Positions 1 to 11,562 of a DNA stretch of 64,000 nucleotides are shown here, piece after piece (positions within the stretch are counted from its first letter, which is position 1; each line of letters starts with the position of its first letter). The position numbers and the translations under genes were made by a program. Where the stretch lies: NCBI GenBank assembly GCA_009746045.1, contig RPFO01000065.1, positions 4,477,785 to 4,541,784 on the forward strand, read 5' to 3'. The notes beneath the pieces were generated by a model. The model had not been told where the DNA came from, ran no database searches, and saw nothing but the letters and a program-made list of their open reading frames with translations. This DNA is from Mesostigma viride (Eukaryota > Streptophyta > Mesostigmatophyceae > Mesostigmatales > Mesostigmataceae).

Positions 1-386
1 CTAGATGACCTAGACGGTGGGGCCGGAAACAGCATGCTTGATCAGGGCGTGTGTTTCTAGCCTAACTGGCCGGGAGTGTCTAGTGGTGAGCACCATTGCT
101 GCGATCGCTCTCCCACCATTTACGAGGAAATACCCGCAAATGGAAAACCACTGAAAAGGTCTAGCTAGTCAGTCATCACGTTAGCCATGCCATGATTCCA
201 AACGTCCAAGAACTGCACACGGTGCAAAGGCAAAAAGCCGGAGGACAGCACTTTCAAATGTGCGGCGGGAACCAAAAGCCCGCGGATGCCAGAAAACATC
301 GTGTTGCGGCAGCGACGCGACGATGTGGACAACGAATCCAGTGCCAAGCTCGGAACGGCCGCAAAGGAGATCTGGCATCACAGGGT
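1..386 (-). repeat. 3' UTR of the RT element (repeat A), cut by the window edge
   Basis: This is the region downstream of the RT stop codon at 387, read on the minus strand. Matching sequence lies at 27697-28047 (nearly identical), 1774-2041, 4628-4836, 5698-5902 and 63530-63845. Comparing copies shows that in RT sense the element ends ...GGTTGTCTCTTTG; here that end lies about 170 bases beyond the left window edge. The part at 1-110 is the inverse of 1785-1871 and looks like a TIR, but the second copy is an independent insertion of the same 3' end. Confidence 0.75.
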
Positions 387-1347
387 TCAGATGTGCGGAG
401 ATACTATGCGATCCAGCCGGTCCACGACCTGTTTGTAGAGCTTGTGCCAAGGGGCAGCACCGAACAGATGTGGGTGACGTTGCAAAAAACATCGGACTTG
501 TCGGAGCATAATGGCTCGGTCATAGTCTTTGACCAATAAACGCTGCAAGAGTTCAACAAGAGTCGTGATGAAATCAACACGATAAGAACAAAGACGGGAA
601 AAACGATGTAACTGAGAAAGAACAACACCATATTTTGCTGTGTGGGAAAGGAGACTGTGAATATCGGGGTAACGAATAAAAGGAATTTGCTGGTATTTAG
701 GATCCTTGCGCTTATCATAGACAGCCGTACGCCAGCCCTTCTTGTTATGGGTAATGTTAAGATCGAGGTAATTGCAATGAGTATCCTCCGACGTGAGCTT
801 TAATGTGAGGGACGCTTGCGGGTAGATGCCAGGCAGACCAGCGGTGATATACAAATGGGTTGCGAAATCAGGGTTGTCGAAAGCGATGACATCATCAATG
901 TATCGACATGTATAGTGGATAAAACGCCTGATGAGAACATCATCGTTTGAGGCAATGAGATTCTCCATGAATGCAAGCTCATAAGTGTATAGATAGAGGT
1001 TTGCAAGGAGCCCGGCACAGTTAGTGCCCATAGGGATGCCGATAGCTTGTTGGTATACATTGCCCGCAAAACAGATGAAGGTGTTATCAACAAGATAAGA
1101 GATCCAATGGACAAGGTCAGCCTTCGTGATAATATAATTATAACCATCCCGCACGATAGCACCTGCCGCGATCCCTGAGAGCCACGTTGCCGTGGGCTTG
1201 GTCTGAGAAACACGCACGTGCAGGTGGTTGCGCCCGTGAGGCCTACGTGCATACAGACGAGTAAGGAGGCTATCTAGACGGGCTTTCAAATCGTGCAAAT
1301 CTAGTGTGGTATATAGAGTGGTGAAATCATAGGTGGCTATGGGCATA

Positions 1348-1380
1348 GGTATACCAAAGAGACAACCAGCGCTGGTATAC
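1348..1380 (-). mobile_element. 19-nt insertion of the RT element's 3' terminus, 7-bp target duplication
   Basis: GGTATAC at 1348-1354 and again at 1374-1380 flanks CAAAGAGACAACCAGCGCT. On the minus strand the last 18 nt of the insert equal the extreme 3' end of the element. Taking away 26 bases (insert plus one repeat) makes the RT frame continuous across this point. Confidence 0.8.
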
Positions 1381-1765
1381 GTTTCTCTGCTGCTGTCTTA
1401 GAACGGCTAAGGGCGGCAAGGCGTAGGCGTACTTGGGCTGAGTCTATGACGATCCAACTACCAGCGCATTCATACCCGGCATTCGACAGCACCTCCACCC
1501 ATAATGCATTGGCTTCGGGGAGAAGAGCATTCAAAGCATGGCAGATGAGTTTCGAGAGAGGCATCAGTGGGGCTGAATGCGACGCAGCAATGGTGCGCAA
1601 AGCAACAGGAGTTTTGTGCAGCTTAAGAGTGAGATACAGATATGGGAACGTAGTGGTGGTGGCGCGTCGCTGCCGCTTAAGGAATGCCCGAGCAAAAATG
1701 TTTTGGCTGTGCAGAAAAGCCCGATGAGCAGCAGTGATACTGGCGGTGGACTGTGCACGCTGAAC

Positions 1766-2049
1766 ATAGGTAGACACTCCCGTCACCACTAGACACTCCC
1801 GGCCAGTTAGGCTAGAAACACACGCCCTGATCAAGCATGCTGTTTCCGGCCCCACCGTCTAGGTCATCTAGTCGCTCCACACGTAAGCCAGCCATAATTT
1901 CAATGCACAAGGATACACATTTCCATCACCATTCATCTTCATCATCCTGAACGACTCGAAAACGCGGAAAAGATAACGGCAGGCTCGAGCTACCATGGTC
2001 CGGATTCTCCCGATTTCTGGCCTGCGCTGGTTGTCTCTTTGATAGGTAG
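1766..2049 (+). mobile_element. 268-nt 5'-truncated copy of the RT element's 3' end, antisense inside the RT gene
   Basis: ATAGGTAG at 1766-1773 and 2042-2049 flanks the insert 1774-2041. The insert runs through the repeat A sequence and ends with GGTTGTCTCTTTG, so its sense strand is plus while the interrupted RT is on minus. At its 5' junction ACACTCCCG is repeated, consistent with a template jump. Insert plus duplication is 276 bases, so the frame resumes on the far side. Confidence 0.85.
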
Positions 2050-2176
2050 GGCTGGACGCCAACTCGTGTTGCAAAGTAGCAAGGTAGTGCTTCTTGCATA
2101 TGAAAGCAAAGTTGTTGGCACTCTTGTCAACACACGTGATGATAAAGTCCTGCTTGAAGTGGTCAAGAAGTGACAT

Positions 2177-4627
2177 CTTTACCTAGGTGACTTAAAATTT
2201 CTGTGTAACTATTTTTTAATAAAAAACCAAGTTTTTTGGCGGGAAACGAGAAACGAGAAACGAGAAAAATGCACCTCGAGCCAATCGTAGAAAATAAGTA
2301 GTTGGGGTCGGGGTCGGGGTCGGGGTAAAATTGGCTCTTTTTTAGCAAATTAGCAAATTAGTGGAGGCGGGGGCCGAGATTAATTAAGAGGTACCTTGAA
2401 ATTAAATAAGAGGCATGCCTCTATCGAGATATATGTATGGAGGCGAGTTTCTATTGGCGTTAATTTGTAGTATTGTACGACATCTGTCAAGGGTGACGGA
2501 AAGTACTGAAATCGCGGAAGTGGCGCGGAGACGTTTGTACTTTCTAGATCGATCGCGCATTCGACGGTTAAAAGGCAGAGGTGCGGTCGACTGGCAGTAC
2601 TGTACGACGGTGTTGGACGGAATTTCCGGTCAGCGATGCGGTCTCAAGCTTTGCATCTCACGTTGTCGGATCTTAGCCCATGCGTCGCGCTATGCTGTGG
2701 CGAACTTATTCTCCGCCGTCAGATTGCACCGTCGATGAGCGTCGATGCTCGTCGATGAACCCAACGCAAGCCATGTGACGAAAAGAAGTAAAAATTGGTG
2801 CGGCGGCACTTGGTCCCGAGTTCGGTAAGTTACGGAACTTGCAGCCCGGCGACTCCGCGTACAGCAGTCCGCAGGTAGTCCGCCGGCGTTAATTTGTTAA
2901 TTTGTTAACTGGGGACAACCTAGTCAGTAAAAAAGAAGTAAAACAGTAAATTTAGGACTGAGATTTGGGGTTTCGTAGAAAATTTGCCCCGATCGGAAGG
3001 TTTGTCAAAAAAATTCCCTCAAAATTTATTCAAATACTACGTGAAAAGATCTTTCTTGGACATATTTTTGCGATTTTTTTGGATTTGGTATGAGCGGCTA
3101 AATGTACGGTCAAAGAACAGGTGGTAAGGGTACTTTTCCACGTGAAACGTGTGTTCCGGAAATGCACGACCTAGCCATGGCGGCTTGCGCCCATGCATGC
3201 AGTTTACGTTTTCCGACGATATAGCTGGCCAAACTCAGGAAATAGTTTTTATATATCATAGAGATGATACAAGTCAATTTTCAGCTCGCGGAAATGCGAT
3301 TTACTAGGTGTCGGCACCGTTCTTGCTGGAAAAAGCTGCGATCAGGCAGGCCGACGGAATTGATTACTACAACTGCTTTCCGGCGCAAGTCAAAGGGTTT
3401 ATAGGTTTCTTTCTACTTGTTATCATGCATGGTCATAGAATTGACTTAGTGGCAGTATAGATTTGATGATTTCGACCACTCTGTCACTTCATGGTGTGTG
3501 TGCCTCAAAGTTCCACTTTTGCGGGCACCGCCTGGGCCAAGGTAACGCCAGCCATGCAAGGTAAAGCCGGAATATCGTTGTCTCATCATTTCTTAATGTT
3601 CTTACATGAGTTTAAGCTTGCGAGGTGTTGCCAGTTTCGAGTCTTGATGCTCTTTCTTGACCGTTGCCTGCCCCTCTCCAAAACCCCCTTTTTAGATGAT
3701 GTTGCCAGGCATTTGCCTTGCCCTGGTGTAGTTGTGCAGGTTTTTAGGCGCTGTATGGGTTTAAACACCTTCATAGATGTTAGTTGTTCTTTTGCTACGT
3801 TCATACTGCATAATTGTGTGGCCATGGGCCTCGTCAAGGGTGCTTTCAAGCTTATATGGGTGAGTGAAAGATCTTGGTGGTAAACCACTGTCATCATGTG
3901 CCAGCAAGTATGTTGGCCATGCCATGGCAAGGCAAAACAGTTTCATCCATGTCCATTCTTGTTAGAGACACTTGAAATATGCTTAACCTGCCCAATACAT
4001 TCGTGGTTAACACACAAAAAAAACCCTTTCGTGGGTAGGTATCCAAACCCATTCCCTACGTGCTTGCATAGGCTCTCACACATTATAAGGTATAATATTG
4101 CAATATGATGATGCAAGCATGTTGTCCTATTATGCTGGAAGGGAAATGAGTTGATTGGCATGGTTGGTGGCCACGGTGGTGTGTAGTACGACCTCACTCC
4201 CATGCTAGCATTTTGTTACCAAGGCCCAGTCCTATTTATAGGACTGGCAGTGTTTTGCATGTTTCAGGCAGTGCCAGTGGCCGAATTGAGTCCAGTTTTT
4301 TTCCACAGTTCAAGAACTCTAATATCTACACGCCTATGATTTTTAATAGTGAATATGGATTTTATTGGATTTTACACACTCGTGCTTCCACAGAAAATTC
4401 CAAAATCGCGAGTAAGGGTTGAGAGTCATGTATAATTTTACATGATTTGGTCAACATATGATTTTTTAAGCACATGCCCAAGCATTAGCATGATATTGAG
4501 TGCTATGATGCATATCAAATATATGGGGTACCCCCCTACCCTTACCGCCACATGATCTCAAAGATGGTATACTCAGTCCTATTTTTAGGACTGAGTTTCT
4601 ACAGGGGACGTGTTAATCAATTTAGTG
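2177..4627. other. Stretch with no recognisable gene
   Basis: Short tandem motifs occur at 2242-2270 (GAAAC/GAG units) and 2303-2326 (GGGGTC units). A 107-codon open frame at 2415-2738 and a 130-codon one at 3491-3883 match nothing I know. Part of the second (about 3590-3780) is a diverged copy of minus-strand sequence at 49800-50000, which argues for an old repeat rather than a gene. Confidence 0.4.
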
Positions 4628-4836
4628 CAAATGTGTAGCTTTGTGCATTGAAATTATGGCTGGCTTACGTGTAGAGCGACTAGATGACCTAGACGGTGGG
4701 GCCGGAAACAGCTTGCTTGATCAGGGCGTGTGTTTTGAGCCTAACTGGCTGGGAGTGTCTAGTGGTGAGCACCATTGCTGTGATCGCTCTCCCACCGGCA
4801 CCATTCACGAGGAAATACCCGCAAATGGAGAACCAC
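4628..4836 (-). repeat. Repeat A fragment (3' end region of the RT element)
   Basis: It is colinear with 1-150 and with the segment upstream of it seen at 5800-5902, with scattered substitutions. It carries no coding part of the RT. The extreme terminus is missing, so it has either decayed or recombined. Confidence 0.7.
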
Positions 4837-4839
4837 AGA

Positions 4840-4924
4840 GATATGTTCTTAAATTCTGGTTTGGCACGCCGCAAAGGTGAAAACCATTTGCGTTCAGTGC
4901 CGGTCCGCGGATATGTTCTTAAAT
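4840..4924. mobile_element. 55-nt insertion flanked by a 15-bp direct repeat
   Basis: GATATGTTCTTAAAT is present at 4840-4854 and 4910-4924, with 55 unrelated bases (4855-4909) between. It has the form of a short insertion with target-site duplication. No second copy of the insert was found in this window, so its source is unknown. Confidence 0.5.
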
Positions 4925-5624
4925 AATTAAGGTCAAAAAATTAAGGTATTGTGCACATGTAATCGTGTGACAATGTTGGGAAGAAATCTTATATTCCCAT
5001 GACATGAAGTGAGACTAGAGAAATCTTTTACTAGTACAGCAATAAAATACAGTAGATATCTTATTCATATATGGTCTCTTTGATATATGAAAAAGCAAAA
5101 ATACATACCTGGCTCTAGAACCATCTGTAAAATATTTTGTTACGAATTTTGAGACTGAAACTGTTGCACGGGTACCAGAGATCTATCAATGATCTCATCA
5201 GATTCACCGAGAAACATCTTACGAAACACCTTTGGCAGCCACGCGAAAGCGCATCACGATCTTTATCAGGCCCTCCCATGGGCCCCCAACTGTTACCAGT
5301 CAAGCCATGACACAGCCAACTTACAGATTCTGCTGCAGCGATTGAAGGATGACACTACCAACTTCAGCTGCATGGTTCACCTGTGCGGTTGACGCATCAT
5401 CCGGGCGCCGAAGTCCTTTCTACCGAGGGTTTCCGTAGGTGAGGGTCCGGGCGCGAATTTTTTGGCGCCGAAAAAATTCGCGGTACCCGTCCGTACCGTG
5501 AAAAAGTGGTGCACGGTGCGCGCACCCCTATAGTAGCGGAGCTGGCCATGGCGACGGCTTTCAGGCAAAACTAGACAAATATCAAGTAACGTGCGTGTTT
5601 GCAACTTGCCCGTTGAAACTCTAC
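4925..5624. other. Stretch with no recognisable gene
   Basis: AT-rich sequence to about 5200, then mixed composition. No frame, RNA gene or family repeat was recognised. Confidence 0.4.
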
Positions 5625-5981
5625 GGCGGAGCCAATTTTCGGAAGAACCTCACCCTTATGCTTGCAAATTCGGGACAAATTCGGTGGATGTATGTATCAA
5701 AGAGACAACCAGCGCAGGCCAGAAATCGGGAGAATCCGGACCATGGTAGCTCGAGCCTGCCGTTATCTTTTCCGCGTTGTCGAGTCGTTCAGGATGATGA
5801 AGATGAATGGTGATGGAAATGTGTATCCTTGTGCATGGAAATTATGGCTGGCTTACGTGTGGAGCGACTAGATGACCTAGACGGTGGGGCCGGAAACAGC
5901 ATCACTATACTTTTCGTCCGAGGGTGGTAAAAAGCATCCGAGGCGTAAATTACGAGGTGGTAATTTACTCCGCTTTTACTC

Positions 5982-6798
5982 TTACCTGGCTGTCCGCGAC
6001 ACTCCCGGAGCTAGTGTATACCACCCCCCGGGGGGGCATTTTCTGGGGTGGGGGGGTGGGGGGGGTCTTGACCCCCGACCCCCCCCCCCCCCAGTTTTTT
6101 TTTGGGGGGGGGGGGGGTCGGCCCCCCAAAAATTTATATATCCTTAAGTGTATTAAAAAACAACTCTCTGCTTGGGCGCGGGTAGTTCCGGTGGGGCGCG
6201 GGTAGTTCCGGTGGCAAAACGCAGGGGAAGTGGCGCGGGGGGGGGGAGCGGCCTCTGAGAAGTAAGGAATACTAAGCGAAAATGCCACGTAGGGGCACAA
6301 AGAGAGACTGGACTGAATCGTATTGAGTTGCTGCAAATCATGATGAAGGGAAGAAGGGTTTAGGGGAGGGGAAAGGAGTAATATTTATACCTGGGACGCA
6401 ACAGGGTGTTTACTTGCATTCCTCACGGTGACCTTACGCGCGTCACTTGGCTCCCCTGGTCACATAATGCTCCCGTTCTAAACCTTTCACCTATCACACT
6501 ACCCTCCGTGGGTAACCAGCTGGTCGATACGTGGTACCTCTTAACCTACCGATATTCCGCTATTGGTTAATAAAAAATACCCATTTACCCGGAAAATATT
6601 TATATTTCAGGGAGGGGGGGGGGGGGGTCTGCATCCAAAACCCCCTAACCCCCCCCCCCCCATTTTCTTGGGGGGGGGGGGGGGGGGTCCAACCCCTTAC
6701 CCCCCGCCCCCCCAGTTTTGGGGGTGGGGGGGTGGGGGGGGGCTACCCCCCCCCCCCTGTATACACTAGCTCCGGGAGTGTCGCGGACAGCCAGTTAC
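5982..6798. mobile_element. G/C-homopolymer-rich TIR element, 4-bp target duplication
   Basis: Inverted 36-bp ends lie at 5986-6021 and 6759-6794, starting CTGGCTGTCCGCGACACTCC. TTAC at 5982-5985 and 6795-6798 is the target duplication. Runs of 10-18 G or C sit just inside both ends. One end of a relative lies at 43167-43202 after TTAA. No transposase was seen; the 809-bp size suggests a non-autonomous element. Superfamily is unknown. Confidence 0.75.
6505..6600 (+). repeat. Repeat E (3' end of a short retroelement)
   Basis: It reads GGGTAACCAGCTGGTCGATA...TTGGTTAATAAAAAATACCC and ends at ATTTACCCGGAAAA. Minus-strand relatives lie at 42337-42442, 42450-42505 and 42546-42670; a bare end is at 7199-7225. 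Confidence 0.6.
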
Positions 6799-6811
6799 GG
6801 TATACATTCGC

Positions 6812-7060
6812 GCTTGGATCTTTCTCGTAAGTTACGAATTAGATCCGAGGTAAGATCCGACGTCGTAATGTACGAGGTAGTAATTTACGAGGTAGTAATT
6901 TACGAGGTAGTAATGTACGAGGTAGTAAGGTACGAGGTAGTAATGTACGAGGTAGTAATGTACGAGGTAGTAATTTACGAGGTAGTAAGGTACGAGGTAG
7001 TAATTTGCGACGTAGTAATCTACGAGTTGGTAATTTACGATCCCGGTACTCGGTCCCGTA
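6812..7060 (+). repeat. Subterminal array of 16-bp units (TACGAGGTAGTAATTT)
   Basis: About a dozen units of TACGAGGTAGTAA plus TTT, TG or GG follow each other. The same words occur near the right end of the CACTA-like element, so these are probably its transposase-binding subterminal repeats, expanded here. Confidence 0.75.
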
Positions 7061-7756
7061 GGTTACGACGTCGTATGCTTCTCGCGTACACTACCGGTAC
7101 TACAATCATGTCGCTATGTCGTTCTGAATTGCAGTACGCATGTCACTTATCAGAATTTCACTTTGATTTCACTTATCATTTCGGTCAACCTAACCCCTAA
7201 CACCCATTTACCCGGGGGAAAAAAAAATGAATGGCATTTGCAGCAAGGCTCATGCAAGACAAGTTCCTATTTCATAAAAAATTTCATTATTAAATGCAGG
7301 ATTACATGTCATGCACAAAAATCCAACGCCTTCACAGAAAATAGCATATCAAGTCTTCTGACGACAATATCAAGTCAACATCAAATTCGTGGCTTCTCTT
7401 CGTGGCTTGAAATAATGTTTCCATGCGGTGCTTAGGACAGCTCCGGGGATGTCGGCACCGCACAGAAGCTCCATCCGGGAGCAAGTGCGCCGGGGGAAGA
7501 TGTTGTACATCCAGAGCTCGATATGTGCGGGAAGCCGTCGTGTTGGAAACCGATGTGTCTGCACAGAATTCCGCGCGCAGGCAGCTTGTGCCTTTACGGG
7601 GGAAGACCTGCGACACAAAAACCGTGTCCGGACAATGCAATACGGAGAAATGGCAACGGCAGATGGAGTCGGCGAAGGCCGCTTGTAAGGAAAGTGATTT
7701 TTAATGCACGAATAAATGTATAATGCATGCTACATCGCCATCGCTTGGGCGGTGAA

Positions 7757-8010
7757 AAGACAAGGACCAACCACATGCCCCCACCTACCCTTCGTGCATC
7801 CCGCCCTTGACGAGGCACAACCATGTGCCCCCACCTACCCTTTGTGCGTCCCTCCCTTGACAAGAAACAAGCACGTGCACCTATCTAACCTTTGTGCATC
7901 CCTTCCTTGGCAAGGAACAAGCACACCCACCCACCTACTCCACATGCATCCCTCCCTTGACAAGGAACAAGCACGATCACCCAGCTACCCACTAGCACGG
8001 CAGCAAGGCA
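7757..8010 (+). repeat. Degenerate minisatellite, about 50-bp period, 4.5 copies
   Basis: Units start GACAAGGAACAAGCAC and contain CCCACCTACCC and CATCCCTCCCTT. Substitutions between units are common. Confidence 0.65.
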
Positions 8011-8224
8011 GACCTTACAATGGCAAGTGATGTTTATCGGTAGAAACTGTTAGACAACTAGCAAACGAGCCAGCCGGTGAAGAGCAAGGCACGCATGCAA
8101 GGAATTTGTCGTTGCCTATGTCTACGCTTGTGTTTGTCACTGCAGTTGAAATCTGCATTTGCATCAGCAGGCCCGATCGAACCCCATGTCGCCACCCGCA
8201 TTTCCACTTATACTTCACGGCCCC

Positions 8225-8640
8225 TTATTCTTCTCTTGTGCCTGCCTTTGCCCTAACTGTTACCCTAGCATCTGCCCTTGCCCCTATCCTTTGATCCCCA
8301 GTGTTTGCCGTTGCCCTCATCCTTCCCCTAGTGCCTGCCCTTGTCTTCATCTTTTCCCTTGTGCCTGCCCGTGCCCTTGTCCGTTCCCTCGTGCTTGACT
8401 TGTCCTAATCTCTTTCCCTTGCGCCTGCCCTTGCCCTTATCCGCTTCCCTTGTGCCTGCCCCTGCCCTTGTCATTTCCCTTGAGCCTGCCCTTTTGGCAA
8501 GCACAAGTGCCTTTGTCCTTTCCTTGGCCTTGTGCTTGCTCTTCCAGTTTCCCTTTCCTTTGCTCGTGCGGTTGCCTTTGCTCTTACCCGGGTGCTTGCC
8601 CTTGCCGTTTGCAAGCTGCATTATTGTCTTAGCAAGCTAG
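8225..8640 (+). repeat. Degenerate CCCTTGTGCCTGCC low-complexity tract
   Basis: The stretch is built from variants of TGCCCTTGTC and CCCTTGTGCCTG. Its lysine/glycine-rich minus-strand translation is a by-product of the repeat, not a gene. Confidence 0.6.
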
Positions 8641-9342
8641 CAAGTGCAAACTGGCACTGAGCCAGAAATGCAAGCAAAGCAGCCAGTGTAAATAAGGATG
8701 GACGGGAACAGTAGAAAGCTAGAGGTGGCAACGGTGCTAGAGCTCATGGCAACAAGGTGGTCCCATTCTTGCTGCATTGGGTGCGTTGCGTGGGTGGGAT
8801 ATTGCGATAGGGGGACATTCTTGCCTTGGTTGTGTTTTCACATGCACCCGGTGCTTGAATTTATGCGTGCAAGGGTGGCTGGTATCCCAACCAACAGCCC
8901 AAGAGGAAAAAGAGTGCTTAGAAAGCAAGAATGACTTCATGTTGGTAATAGCAGTGGTGGCGGCAGCAAAAACTGTTGTTGTAGATGCAAGCTACAACAC
9001 TGCTGATGGTTTCTCACACTAATGTGGATAATGATAATGCATGCCACTTAACGGGACCATATAAACCACAACAAGAATAATCGTGAGAGCAAAAGAAAGA
9101 GGAGTACAAAACGGCCGGCTTACCTAGCTACAGCAAAAAAATTGCATGAAAAACAAGATAACTCACCTTTGTCGCAGCAGTGACCATATCAGACAGCTCA
9201 CAAAAACTTGTTGATCCTTGAAACTTCCTGCTTGAAGGCAGCCACCAACGGTCTGGATTTTTCACCCCAGTCCTTCTCAACAGCCAAGGGAAAGGGAAAG
9301 AGAGAGGAGGGGTGCGGGAGGGACAAGAGAGCGGGGGTGGGA

Positions 9343-9344
<2 letters not shown>

Positions 9345-9428
<84 letters not shown>

Positions 9429-9607
9429 AGAGAGAGGAGAGAGAGGAGAGAGAGGAGAGAGAGAGGGGAGAGAGAGGAGAGAGAGGGGGGAGAGAGAGGG
9501 GGAAAGAGAGGGGGAGAGAGAGGGGAGAAAGAGGGAGGAGAGAGAGGGGGGAGAGAGAGGGGGGAAAGAGAGGGGGGAGAGAGAGGGGGGAAAGAGAGAG
9601 GGGGGAG

Positions 9608-9702
<95 letters not shown>
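9345..9702 (+). repeat. (GA)n / GGGGAGAGA microsatellite
   Basis: Pure GA runs flank a central block of GGGGAGAGAGAG-like units. Open frames of Arg-Glu or Ser-Leu repeats here are artefacts. Confidence 0.9.
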
Positions 9703-9703
<1 letters not shown>

Positions 9704-10477
9704 GAGAAGTGCGGGTGGGGGTGGGAGAGGTGGGATGGAAGATTCACTACGTTAGCAGGCGACTAAACTGCTACAATGACACAAAACCACGGAGCTAGGC
9801 CCTTAACTCCATCAGATCAGAGTGAGAACCCATGTTGAAACTGGGACAAATGCCATTAGAATGTTACTATGACCGTGGCTAGTAAACGTGAATTGACACC
9901 CAGGTTGTGACTTCAACGATTGGAGGCAACCTTGCCAAGTCTCCCAAATGCAGTCGGCTAGACAAGCTTCACAAAAAACGCAGCAAACATGTTAAGGTTG
10001 CTAATATTCCAACGACGCGCATCCGCAGTCCGGCTGCCAATGAAGTCTTCTTGGTCGCCAGCTGTGCACAGAGGAGTAACCGCTAGAGACGCCAATTTGC
10101 GAACAACTCATTACAATTACAAAGCGCAGCAAGCAGATGGCTATGCATCAACAATTACTTCCGCTCGCCCTCGTATTTAGCCAGGTCTATCTGCCCAAAC
10201 TGGGTAAATGTTTTGCGATCGGTGAAATTGGCACTCTAGTGACTTACTTTCCCAGAAAGTGTCCATTCACACGACAACCGACTCACGCTCACACGTCGTG
10301 AGGAGTTGCCGATAGGATAAACGGCCACAGTTTCTCGGTTCTCTTGTTCCGTTGGTCGTGCCGCTAGCGTGCCAGCCGCTCCAGTCCCTAAAATTCAAAT
10401 TCTAGTTGTTCGAGAAAACGTTGTCGGCACGGCGACGGCACGATGCCGGGCCGGGCTGCATGGGCCATGGAGGGGGG

Positions 10478-10960
10478 TGATACACAAATACCGTACAGGT
10501 GGTACACAACTGCCGCCAGTACAACAGCGGGGCGCTGCGTACCTGCCGCGTGGGAAGGAGGGGGTGGTACACAAATACCGTACAGGTGGTACACAACTGC
10601 AGCCAGGACAACAGCCGGGCGCTGCGTACCTGCCGTGGGAAGGAGGGGGGTGGTACACAAATACCGTACAGGTGGTACACAACTGCAGACAGGACAACAG
10701 CGGTTCGCTGCGTACCTGCCGTGGGAAGGAGGGGGGTGGTACACAAATACCGTACAGGTGGTACACAACTGCAGCCAGGACAACAGCCGGGCGCTGCGTA
10801 CCTGCCGTGGGAAGGAGTGGGGTGGTACACAAATACCGTACAGGTGGTACACAACAGCAGCCAGGACAACAGCGGGTCGCTGCGTACCTGCCGTGGGAAG
10901 GAGGGGGGTGGTACACAAATACCGTACAGGTGGTACACAACTGCTGCCAGTACAGTACAA
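10478..10960 (+). repeat. Minisatellite, 87-bp period, about 6 copies
   Basis: Each unit contains GGTACACAAATACCGTACAG, then GTGGTACACAACTGC, CAGGACAACAGC and GCTGCGTACCTGCC. Units are almost identical. The word GGTACACAAATACCGTAC is itself partly palindromic. Confidence 0.9.
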
Positions 10961-10991
10961 CAGCGGGTCCTGCCGTGGGGAGTTAGCCAAC

Positions 10992-11562
10992 GGCCAACAT
11001 CTAAACTCTTCTCTTAATCAACAATCTATATTACCAATAGCCGCCGCCTATCAAACAGATCCTATTCATCACGCGCGGCAACGCCCCGTCATCGCCCCGT
11101 CATCGCCCCGTCATCGCCCCGTGATCGCCATGCCGAGGGCCAACCTCTTAACTCTTTATTCGGAGTAATAGTCAACGACCTATATTACCAATAGCCGCCG
11201 CCTATCAAACAGGTCCTTTCCATCACGCCCGTCGAGGGCGATGACGGTGACGCCGTCACCGTCATCGCCCTCGACGGGCCAACATCTAAACTCTTCTCTT
11301 AATCAACAAACTATATTACCAATAGCCGCCGCCTATCAAACAGATCCTATTCATCACGCGCGTCAACGCCCCGTCATCGCCCCGTCATCGCCCCGTCATC
11401 GCCCCGTGATCGCCATGCCGAGGGCCAACCTCATAACTCTTTATTTGGAGTAATAGTAAACGACCTATATTACCAATAGCTGCCGCCTATCAAACAGGTC
11501 CTTTCCATCACGCCCGTCGAGAGCGATGACGGTGACGGCCGTCACCGTCATCGCCCTGCCGG
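10992..11562 (+). repeat. Two direct copies of a 285-bp unit with a central palindrome
   Basis: The second copy repeats the first at an offset of about 285 bases. Each holds two CTATATTACCAATAG words, a CCCCGTCATCG run and a GC-rich palindrome. In copy 1 the palindrome (11228-11278) has 25-base arms around one base; in copy 2 it is partly decayed. Confidence 0.85.

Larger units (their letters stand above)
387..2176 (-). pseudogene. Reverse transcriptase of a Penelope-related element, broken by two insertions
   Basis: Three minus-strand blocks make one RT. Block 2176-2050 carries an N-terminal DKSANNFAFICKKHYL motif. Block 1765-1381 has PYLYLTLKLHKTP. Block 1347-387 has the catalytic core: TYDFTTLYT (motif A), GIPMGTNCAGLLANLYL (motif B), the YIDD box, and the trailing CNYLDLNITH and YDKRKDPKY stretches. 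Blocks are separated by a 268-nt insertion plus 8-bp duplication (in-frame length, but it brings a stop) and by a 19-nt insertion plus 7-bp duplication (frameshift). Without these the frame is continuous across both sites. The motifs resemble Penelope-like RTs, but I see no GIY-YIG endonuclease, so the class is not certain. The 5' end is not resolved; an ATG at 2176 opens the first block. The copy is dead as it stands. Confidence 0.75.
7330..9290 (-). other. Possible exons of an unidentified minus-strand gene
   Basis: Three minus-strand stretches look coding but do not assemble into a known protein. Around 7380-7540 there is LPAHIELWMYNIFPRR and following residues. At 8737-8940 there is a 67-codon frame. 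At about 9207-9290 an AVEKDWGEKSRPLVAAFKQ stretch precedes a stop, with a GTGAGT-type donor nearby; the (GA)n array just 3' on the plus strand would be its pyrimidine tract. Function is unknown and exon limits are not fixed. Confidence 0.25.

Noticed and set aside
1-1871. TIR-flanked element formed by 1-95 and 1785-1871 with an RT gene between
   Set aside because: The inverted match is explained by the element's own 3' UTR at the left and an independent antisense insertion of the same 3' end (8-bp duplication) at the right.
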